Under the pieces are notes generated by a model, which was given only the letters and a program-made list of their open reading frames with translations, did not search any database and was not told where the DNA came from. The translations under genes and the position numbers were made by a program. Shown piece by piece: positions 55,778 through 64,000 of a DNA stretch of 64,000 bases; within the stretch, counting starts at the first letter, position 1; every line of letters starts with the position of its first letter. Source of the stretch: Pelodera strongyloides. Taxonomy: Eukaryota > Nematoda > Chromadorea > Rhabditida > Rhabditidae. The DNA lies in assembly GCA_036852015.1 (NCBI GenBank), contig JAANDG010000416.1, positions 62,001 to 126,000 on the forward strand, written 5' to 3'.

Positions 55778-56632
55778 ACGCTTTTTTTAAATTTGTTTTA
55801 CGCTTCTAGAGCGTGCACCTTTATTCAAGGGAGTTCAAAGTACAATTTCAAGGTTTGCTTATGACATGTTCCGCAGAGGTCCTGAGCAGTAGGCGACGAG
55901 TTCCAGATGCCAAATTGCTCGACGTCTTCGGGCTAGGGCAAGGAGGGTTACGGTAGCAATACGTCAATCTTCCGGATCCGTATGTGTGCGACGGGCATCT
56001 TTGCGAAAACGATCGGTAAAATTACACGCAATGATATCTCTGTGGATTCGGATACTAAGAGAGGTGTGCATGTAGGCTTTGGTCCGAAAGACGGATATTT
56101 CAAATCACTTCACAAAATTGAATGTTTGACAACAGCCCTTCATAAACAGCAGTCTGCTTGCGCCCACGTTTTCCCTTGTGTTATCCCCGCGATACATCTA
56201 CAGTATCGAGACTACAGTTTCTGCTGATTCCACAACTTTACATCCCTCGAAATATATTAATGTACATCACGCGTCAGCGTAATTTTATGTGTCTTTATAG
56301 TATGTTGCGCTTTTAAAACACGTCAAAGGGCCTTGTGACTTGTGTTTCAAAAGATTTCCGGTTGCACCTATAATTACCGCCCTACTTACGCTGAACCTTA
56401 ACAAATCTTGAAACTCAAGTATTCAAAAGTGGAAAAGGCTGCCCGTATGAAAGAGACCAATCGGTGCACAATCACATAACGAGGAAGCGCTTTTAAACTA
56501 GAGAACTTTCTATAAAAAGCTAGAGGATTTTGCATCGAGTAGAACAATGAAGGCAGCCTAACAGACTGGAAAGAAGACACTTGCTAAATCTATAGAATAT
56601 GAGTCGGCAAAAAAAAAGCATCTATCCGCTAC
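55778..56632. other. Gene-free stretch
   Basis: No gene seen. Short open frames (for example 55982-56227) have no recognisable domains or neighbouring exons. Confidence 0.45.
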
Positions 56633-56848
56633 AAAGGAAAACGAGACCACAAAGTAGCCAGTCGCCAAATGATTTTCACCGAAAAAGCCATATAGTATGA
56701 TGACCGGTCACTGACCATTTGTGCGTGGTGACAAGTTGACGGTGGTTTTCGAGAGACCTTGGCTTGGTCACGACAAAGTCATCAAGTGGTCACAAATGTT
56801 TCACCAAAGAAAAAAAAACAGGAAACCGTCGCCAAATGGGTTTCCTTT
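56633..56848 (-). repeat. Dispersed palindromic repeat, copy 2
   Basis: Reverse orientation relative to the copies at 27931 and 62231. It shares ACCATTTGTG/CACAAATGG, GGTCAGTGACCGGTC and the CCATTTGGCGACGGTTTCC end. It ends just before the Penelope-like element's target duplication. Confidence 0.65.
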
Positions 56849-56887
56849 GTAATGTGAAGTGTGAAATGAGAAGATTGGAATAGCCAA

Positions 56888-59440
56888 ATGAACTGCTACG
56901 CATCCACCCACCGGCTACTTCACAAACAATGTCAGTTGATTCTATGTCAGGAGAGCCTTTCTTTTCTAAAGTCGTGTAAAGCTCGATCAGTTACACCTGA
57001 CTTTATTGTACATCAAACGTTACGAATTCAAAGATATGGTTCTTTGAACAATGCAATTAAACGTCTTCATCGTTCGATTATTTGTAAGGAAATAGGATTT
57101 AAATATGCCCGTATAATTGCGCTGAAAAGCGAAATAGCTACCCTCTCCCAAACATTTGATACTGTTAGTTTATCTCCGGGGGTCCGCGCCCAGATTAGGA
57201 CCCTTTCTGATTCTCTTTGCTCTATAACTATGAAGCGGATAAATTGGTGGTCAACCATTATGGGAATCCACAAGAGAGCTTAGAACCGGGTGTTGACCGC
57301 GTTACTGTGCTAGGAGGCGTTCAGCTTTCTCAGCCTTGTCGCTCCTTACTGTCGAGGGGACCTTCATTTGCCCCCTCTCGGCAACTGAAAGACAAGGATA
57401 TGAGAGAGCTAACAGTAGCATTACACAGTACATGCGACATTATTCGTTCTTCGCAGGATAGGCAGGACTCTTGTTTTGAGGAACATACAGCTGTTTTTTA
57501 TAAGGCTCCTTTCCCGCGTAAGTTCACCCCATCGGACTGCGTGGGTCCTGTTGATGTTCAGATTACTGCTCTCTCTCATTCCTTACAGTCTGTCATATCT
57601 TCTCATTCCTTGCATTCTCCTTCAAACATACCAATATTGGAGCGGCAAGCTCTCAAGGAGCTAAAACAACGACAAGAAGATGGCCTCATACGAATCACGG
57701 TCTCTGATAAGGGAGGAGATTTGGTTATTCTCCCGTCGGAGCTAGACAGGGCCCTACACATAGAACACTTATCTGACTCCACAGTCTACCGCCCCACGCT
57801 GAAAGGCGCCTTCGCGAAAGAGTTCAAACAGCTCAAAGAAGGATTCAGGGAGGTGGCTGAGTCCCACGATAAGTTGTATCGAATTTATAGCCTCCTTAAT
57901 CAAACTCATCGCAATGTTCCGTGTCTATATTACTTATAAAAACACATAAGATCGCTAAGGAATGTTATTCTAGTGTTGACCCTAAGGATTTTAAAGTTCG
58001 TCCAATTATTTCTGGTGTTGGTGGTCCTTCTGACCGTCTATCGTGGTTTGTTTGTCAAATTCTAGGACAATTGTTGCAGTTTATTCCAGCTCATTTATTG
58101 AATACAAAGTCTTTTCTCGATCGGTTAGCCTCGGAATTTCCTCATCCTGACAGTTCTGTTGATTACGTGTTTGAGTCATTTGATGTCGTTTCATTGTATA
58201 CTAATATTGATAATGAGGCGGCGGTCAGAGTAATTGAGTCCATGCTTAAAGAGCATGCGTCGCAAATTCGGCTCTTAGGTCTTAGCATTGATGATGTCAT
58301 GTATTTGCTTAAGCTGTGTCTAGGATGTAAAACGTTTAAGTGGAACTCCAAGTATTTTCAGCAAGTTCGTGGTTTATGTATGGGAAATAGATTAGCCCCT
58401 GTGTTAGCTATATGTGCCATGCATTTCATTGAATCATCCGTTGTGCGTACCGGTATTCGTTTCTATGCTAGATATATAGACGATTGTTTCATTGTTGCGG
58501 AATCTCGCGAGCATATGAATGCTATGTTCAGCTCACTCAATAACTCACAAAGGAACATAGCATTCACTCGTGAAGAACCAAACTCGTGTAATTTTTTGCC
58601 CTTTCTCAATGTTTTAGTTACTTGTAGGAATGGCCAATTTTATACTAAGTGGTACCGTAAGCCATGCAATCGCAATATTATCGTTCACTGTACTTCGGCT
58701 CATCCAAATTCTGTTAAGCAACATGTTGTTTCTAATACTATGAACACAGCTATAAGTCTCTCTTCTCCCATGTATGCTGAGGAATCAAGGAATTTTGCCA
58801 AAAAAGTATGTGCCCTTAATGGGTACACACACCATACCATACCCAAACGGCGAAATTCTTTGACAAGTGCAACATCACCCAGGCCCTCACGTTTTTCTGG
58901 TATTGTTTCCCCGTGCCTTATATTAACGACAAGTTCTCTAATCTTGTCAAATCCACGGTGCGTAAGTTCCCCGATCTAAGAATCACCGTGGCTGAGAAAG
59001 TCTCGCCAAGTCTTAGAGACTTGTTAGTAAGGAATAGGATTTATGATAGGACGTGCCCCGCTAGAGGGGGACCCTGTCAAATGTGCACTGACGGGGGTTT
59101 GGGAGACTGCCTTGCGCGGATGGTTGTCTATAAGATTAAATGCAATTTATGCGGAGAATACTACATAGGCCAGACTAGTCAGCCGCTTAGGGAGCGGGTT
59201 CTCCAGCATAAAGCTAAGGGTAAGCTTCTGGACTCTCATCACAAGGACTCTCACCCCTCTATTCCCTTCTCAATCACTGTCTCTATCCTTTGCCGTGAAC
59301 GCAATTACCGTACACTTCTGATAAGTGAGTCAGTGTCAATCCGAAAGGAGATACCCGCGCTCAATCGGAAATACGAATTGTGCACAAGTTCGGGCGCCAA
59401 ACAAATCTCTCTTAACCCGATCTCTCTCTCACTTACATAA
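56888..59440 (+). pseudogene. Penelope-like reverse transcriptase/GIY-YIG endonuclease, frameshifted
   Basis: Four overlapping frames: 56888-57283, 57217-57939, 57921-58979 and 58913-59440. The second carries the N-terminal region with SDKGGDLVILP. The third carries the reverse-transcriptase core: KTHK, FKVRPIISG, FDVVSLYTNI, LCMGNRLAPVLA, catalytic YIDD at 58483-58494, then FLPFLNVLVT and WYRKPCNRNI. The last carries a Cys-rich finger (CPARGGPCQMC ... CNLCG) merging into the nuclease with YKI ... YYIGQTSQPLRERVLQH, and a downstream glutamate in SVSIRKEIPALN. Frame changes fall near 57260, 57930 and 58950, so the copy looks inactive unless these are sequencing errors. Confidence 0.88.
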
Positions 59441-59495
59441 TCATTATCTCATTTTGTCGCTTCCTCTGCCACCATCTCTTGGAAGATGGGGTAAC

Positions 59496-59524
59496 CTGAA
59501 GATGGGGTAACCCGAAACGTCGAC
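59496..59524 (+). other. Hammerhead-core-like motif in the Penelope-like 3' tail
   Basis: CTGAAGA (59496-59502) is followed by TGGGGTAACCC, in which GGG and CCC can pair, then GAAAC (59514-59518) and GTCGAC. One unpaired T precedes the short stem. Penelope-like elements are known to carry minimal hammerhead ribozymes with degenerate stems, but stem I is not convincing here. A GAAGATGGGGTAACC unit is tandemly duplicated at 59482-59510. Confidence 0.4.
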
Positions 59525-59598
59525 AATAAATGGTATAAAAGCCTGTCGTTTTGATTGGGATTACAAGCTCTACACACCTTTGAAAAGATTGGAATAGC

Positions 59599-60488
59599 TT
59601 TAAGTCACATAATGAGTAAAATTTCGTTTCGGATTCTTTGCTCAGAGTCCAAAAGTTACAACGGTCCCTAAATTCCTTAAACTTATAAAGGAATTGCAGA
59701 TTACTTGAGGCTAATTCGTCGCCGTGAATTTCGCCCCATACTGCAAGACCCTGAAGATTGGCAGCGACGTTCAAACAGTGTTATCGGGCGAGCTAATTGG
59801 ATGTAATTGGATATATAATTGGATGGATAAGTGTGATCTTGGGTACGGTATCTTTGCTTGACAATACCGTATGTTCGATGTTAGATATTGATTCCGACCT
59901 TGATTCCATAGTGTCCATAGAGATATACATGCAAATACATTAGTGCTTTCCACGAAACTATGTTCCCGATTATATTTGAAAAAATAAAAAATATTTTCTA
60001 TTATGTTGTGAATTTCTCTTTTTTTTGCGATTTTTTTCAATTTATTTCAGTGTCAGTGAAGCGATGACTAGAATGCTATTATATTATGTATCTATGTGAA
60101 ATTGACATTCTTTTTCAAACTTAGCGCGATTTCATAAACCAATTTTTCACCTTTTTTTTGTGTTGGCACCACACCATAACTACACGAGGAGTAGAAATTA
60201 TAGTTTATAGGTGGATTACTAGAGTACTGTAAATTCTAGGAACTCGGATTTATTTATTTATTAAATAACACACAGGGTGTGCATCACAATTAAATGATGA
60301 ATAGTATATAATTCGTCCTATGGTCATTGATTAGCAGGTAATTAGTAAAACAATGGAAATCAAGCGTAATGTATAGGTAATGGCGACAGGCATTTCAAGT
60401 TTTCAAATGTCAACTCCTCGTCACGAACCATCACTGAACAGCCCGAACTCCTCAGAATACGCTGCACACCAAACATATCAGCATAGGG
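59599..60488. other. No gene identified
   Basis: AT-rich DNA. A minus-strand frame (about 59774-59600) reads like non-repetitive protein, but it has no family match I recognise and no splice partners. Confidence 0.4.
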
Positions 60489-60569
60489 GTGATTACCGGG
60501 AAGTATTCAAATCTCAGTCTGCAATTTTCCTACGATAAGAAATATACACCAATTCCTCTATGTCCCTCT

Positions 60570-60663
60570 TTATTCTCTTTCTCTCTCTCCCTCTTCTCTC
60601 TCTCCCTCCCTCCCTTCCTCAATGTCCCTTTCTTACCTCTCTTTCTCTCTCTCCTCCCTCCCT

Positions 60664-60716
<53 letters not shown>

Positions 60717-60718
60717 TC
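60570..60718 (+). repeat. TC/CCCT microsatellite cluster
   Basis: TC-rich and CCCT tracts ending in an uninterrupted TC run (60671-60712). The two 80-codon frames across it are artefacts. Confidence 0.95.
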
Positions 60719-60905
60719 TCATTTCAAATAATACAACATGAACGATTGTGTGTGATGGATTATTTTCCGTGTTCTATCAAGCAATGCATCAATATTGTCA
60801 CCTATCAACATTAGCCATCGAGCAACACTCAGGCACACCTAGATTCCTCAAGTTCAAGTGCACACATACATCTTAACAAAGCAGCAAAGTTACCAAACTG
60901 TGATT

Positions 60906-60974
60906 TCCTCTCTCTCTCTCTCTCTCTGATCTCTCTCTCTGATCTCTCTCTCTCTGTCTCTCTCTCTGACTCTG
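60906..60974 (+). repeat. Interrupted TC microsatellite
   Basis: TC runs broken by GATC and GTC steps at near-regular intervals. Non-coding. Confidence 0.9.
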
Positions 60975-61326
60975 AATCTGGCTCTCGTTTATCCCCAACC
61001 TATTGATAAAGCACAATGAAGCTTCAAAGTTATCCATCTATGATATTCATTATCTAATGTCATAACCATTTTTTGTCCTCCCATAAGGAAACAACTGTTT
61101 TTCGCGGTTCAATTACCCAATTTTAAGGTGATCCAAAGAAGAAGTACAACATAGAGAGAAAGAACACACAAGCCACAGGCCAATTCATTAATCTCTCTCT
61201 CTGCCTAATCATCCCGTTTCCGTTTCATCCTCTGATCAGTTTATTACCTCTTGCTTTCCTTCTCGCTCTACCTCTCTTACTCTTTCTTCCTCTCTCTCCA
61301 ACTCTCTCTCCCTTTCATAACCATTT

Positions 61327-61443
61327 CCCTCCCTCCCTCCCTCCCTCCCTCCCTCCCTCCCTCCCTCCCTCCCTCCCTCCCTCCCTCCCTCCCTCCCTCC
61401 TCCCTCCCTCCCTCCCTTCCCCTCCCTCCCTCTCTCTCTCTCT
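61327..61443 (+). repeat. (CCCT)n tetranucleotide microsatellite
   Basis: About 25 CCCT units with few interruptions, ending in a TC run. The opposite-strand GGREGG-type frame is an artefact. Confidence 0.95.
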
Positions 61444-62230
61444 ACCCGGATCATTACCCTCCAAAAGTCAATTAATCACAAAATCGTTTGCTCCTCTGAT
61501 ACCCCCTATGACCGAGAGATTCTGCTCAGTAGATACCCGCTTCTACAACCCTGCAACCTTGTCTTTCTACTTTCTAATAATCTTACCTAACAATAACACT
61601 ATTATTTGTTTTTTATTTCCTCAACATATTCTTAATTTTCCAAGTGTTTGGTTATGGTTATGCAGATCATTAGAATTGTTCATTGTTCGTTGAACTACAT
61701 ACAGTTTCAACAATGGCATATCATCTTCATGATCCACCTCTTCTTACATTTTGCAATTGTTCACAAAATAAATTACTCTCATTTGGGATGAAAATCGATC
61801 TTTTTGTAATTTCCAAATCGGGGCATGTGACTACTATTTATACTTTTCCACAGTTACAGCACACGCAGTCCCACGAAACCTCCAGATCATCGAATATCAA
61901 TTAAATGTTCCTTTATGATTTCTTTATTTATGCATTTCAATAAAACCAAAACCTCTTAGTTTGGTTACCATCATCTCTTTATACATCCTGTCTCCATTTC
62001 GCCTCTCTCCATTCTCCTTCCGCCCTCTCTCGATCTCTCTCTCCCTCCCTCCTTTTCATGTTTCTGTTTATGAAAAAACGAACACTAAATATTGTGTCAT
62101 TGCTGGAAGTAAAAGCTCAACACACAATGCAATCAACACAAAAATTGATCCCAATAAACATAGATCATATATGTGTTGCTGTAATAGAAGCACATGGAAA
62201 AAAATTCCTGAATACATACACAGGATACGG

Positions 62231-62441
62231 AGGAACCGATTTGGCGCCGGTTCCCGTTTTTTTTCGTTGGCCAAACCATTTGCTGTAAACTTGGTGACCA
62301 TGTCCTGACCAAGTTTTCCTGAAAACCATCGTCAATTGATCAGCACATGGACACCAAAATGGTCAGTGATCGGGTTTTTTTCTGTGAAAGCCATTTACAG
62401 ACATTTTTCTTTAATCTGGGCAATTATTCTGTTTTCCTGTT
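62231..62441 (+). repeat. Dispersed palindromic repeat, copy 3
   Basis: Same family as 27931-28142: GGAACCGATTTGGCGCCGG start, CATTTGCTG/CCAAACCATTTG core, and ATTATTCTGTTTTCCTGT end. Confidence 0.65.
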
Positions 62442-62879
62442 TATTGTAACCATTTGTCGGTCTGACTATAACACTGTTTAGTTGGAGTATCATTTCCGGT
62501 TTTTGTTACTGCCAAATTATCAACTGATCTAACACGCGTGGCAAACCCCAGATCAGGGAGGGTTTAGTATCTGACTCTTTCTATATGACACACTGACTAG
62601 CCAGTCATAACTCGTAACACGAATAACAGTAAAAGTACCGGGAAACGTAACTCAGTTTATTATGTTACAATATAATCTAGTGTAGACCTTGTTCAGAAAT
62701 GTCGAAATGTTTCACAAGTAATTAAAATGAAAGTATTTATAGTGCAGTAGTTTTTTTTTAGCGATGTTAGCCTCACTCAGTGCCGTGAAAGAAGATATAC
62801 ACGGAAACTTTTTTATAGGCAAGTACAATGTAAAGAATTAAATATATTGAATGTAGATCATTCCGTATGGAGTCATTTT

Positions 62880-62934
62880 CTCTGTCTCCCTCCCTCGCTC
62901 CCTCTCTCCCTCTCTTTCCCTCTCTCCCTCTCTT

Positions 62935-62993
<59 letters not shown>

Positions 62994-63003
62994 TTCTCTC
63001 TTC
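62880..63003 (+). repeat. CCCT/TC microsatellite
   Basis: CCCT and TC tracts, the longest TC run about 62935-62985. Further TC-rich DNA at 63105-63200. Confidence 0.93.
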
Positions 63004-63203
63004 AAACTGTCCTTTTATGGTATTATGATCTCGGCTAGAACTCAACCTGTCAAAAGGGATAAAATCAACCTGTGTGAATTTACAGAGTATCTGATTCTAC
63101 TTACCTCTTCATCTCTCTATTCCCTTCTCTCTATGTATTGCTATCTCTCAATCTGCCTCTCTCTCTTCTTTTCCCTCTCTTTATATCTCTCCCGGTCTCT
63201 ATC

Positions 63204-64000
63204 TACACTTGTACCCGCTAGACTGAATTGACGTTTTTAAAAAATGGACCATTAGTGGAGTTCAATGGATTCTACCAATCGATATTTGCATATTTGCGAC
63301 TTTTTACATTCTGAACGGTTATTCAATCGCTTTTTACGGTTTTTTTGGTTCCGTAGTGTTGAAGATCACTTTAAAATTACTATGTATCTTATACATGACA
63401 AATGAAACTGAACAAATTTAGTGCGCTCCATTACTCTATTATGCCTTTCATTGAATACCTTGAAGTGAGTTACATCAGCTGTTCATCTCAACATAGGAGT
63501 TCGCAGTATATATAGTAGAAGTATGCAATTCCATAAATACAGTACATTGACTATAACGGCAGATTTTTTCCGAAGACTGCGGGAAGATAGACAGAAACTG
63601 AACGTGTATGTAATAAAGAGACATGCGTCTCCATACTTTGATGTCCATGTGACAAAGTATTTGAGTTATATATTGTCTATTCTTTCTTGCACACTCATTC
63701 AGTAACCCAACACCACTTGTTTAATATTGCAAGTGCCTAAAAAGTCGAGTAAAGGGCACATTTATTCCACGCAAGATACCCGCATCGGCCCCAGTTACTC
63801 ACTCAAAGCTTGATAGTTTTGATGTTAGATTCGAAAGAGAGACTGTGATTTAATGGTGCGCTCATTGTAGAACAACTCTTAGGAGCGTGTTTTTAAAAGT
63901 ATGGTTGATGTTGATACTGTATTTGTCCGTATTCCCATATTCATTTGCGTACAACATGTGGTAATGCAGTTGTTCCGACATACGTTTCAACCGGCAGTAA
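63204..64000. other. Gene-free right end of window
   Basis: No exon, repeat or motif that I can support. AT-rich unique-looking sequence to the edge. Confidence 0.45.

Larger units (their letters stand above)
56871..59598 (+). mobile_element. Penelope-like element with 14-bp flanking direct repeats
   Basis: AAGATTGGAATAGC occurs at 56871-56884 and again at 59585-59598, bracketing the element as a probable target-site duplication. Inside is one long reverse-transcriptase/GIY-YIG reading region broken by three frameshifts, followed by a structured 3' tail (59480-59530). No poly-A. Domain order and the YIDD motif are those of Penelope-like elements that carry a C-terminal GIY-YIG nuclease. Confidence 0.88.

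Noticed and set aside
59600..59774. Minus-strand frame next to the Penelope-like element
   Set aside because: It reads like protein but ends in the element itself, lacks exons either side and matches nothing I recognise.
61236..61475. Gly/Arg/Glu- and Leu/Pro/Ser-rich frames
   Set aside because: They are the two strands of a CCCT repeat.

Overview
This is an animal nuclear genomic window, not bacterial. Five protein-coding genes are split into many small exons with GT...AG introns. Many acceptors are short TTTCAG or TTTTAG types and many introns are only about 50 to 300 bases. Orthologues of conserved metazoan genes are interspersed with retrotransposons, small terminal-inverted-repeat elements and long TC/CCCT or ATT microsatellites. 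The base composition, the small introns and the Penelope-like element suggest an invertebrate. I cannot name the phylum from sequence alone.

Layout. 1-4052 (minus): 5' two thirds of an SCAF4/SCAF8-type CTD-interacting factor, running off the left edge. 5520-9929 (minus): an unidentified protein with about nine membrane segments. 10918-18867 (plus): mitochondrial aspartate aminotransferase (GOT2), 13 exons, with an antisense CR1/jockey-type LINE in intron 4. 18868-33874: about 15 kb with no intact gene, made of microsatellites, a reverse-transcriptase fragment, decayed coding repeats and several TTAA-flanked foldback elements. 33875-42078 (plus): a K+-dependent Na+/Ca2+ exchanger (NCKX/SLC24), with a 700-bp ATT/CTT microsatellite and a GGTCTAC-type minisatellite in its introns. 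43168-50021 (minus): COG1, 20 exons. 50603-53940 (minus): TXNL1 (thioredoxin plus PITH), 10 exons. 53941-64000: foldbacks, a tRNA-like sequence, a frameshifted Penelope-like element (YIDD reverse transcriptase plus GIY-YIG nuclease) flanked by 14-bp direct repeats, and TC/CCCT-rich DNA.

The genes are housekeeping functions without a shared pathway: pol II transcript termination/processing, mitochondrial amino-acid metabolism, Ca2+ export, Golgi tethering, and proteasome-associated redox. GOT2 and the membrane-protein gene are divergent over about 1 kb. NCKX and COG1 are convergent. COG1 and TXNL1 lie in tandem 581 bp apart. I found no new multi-gene system. The most unusual material is the mobile DNA: TTAA-flanked foldbacks, a hammerhead-core-like motif shared by the 3' ends of two retroelements, and strong hairpins or inverted tandem repeats inside NCKX introns. 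Exon coordinates were derived by reading splice sites and codon phase by eye; junctions that did not fit are stated.
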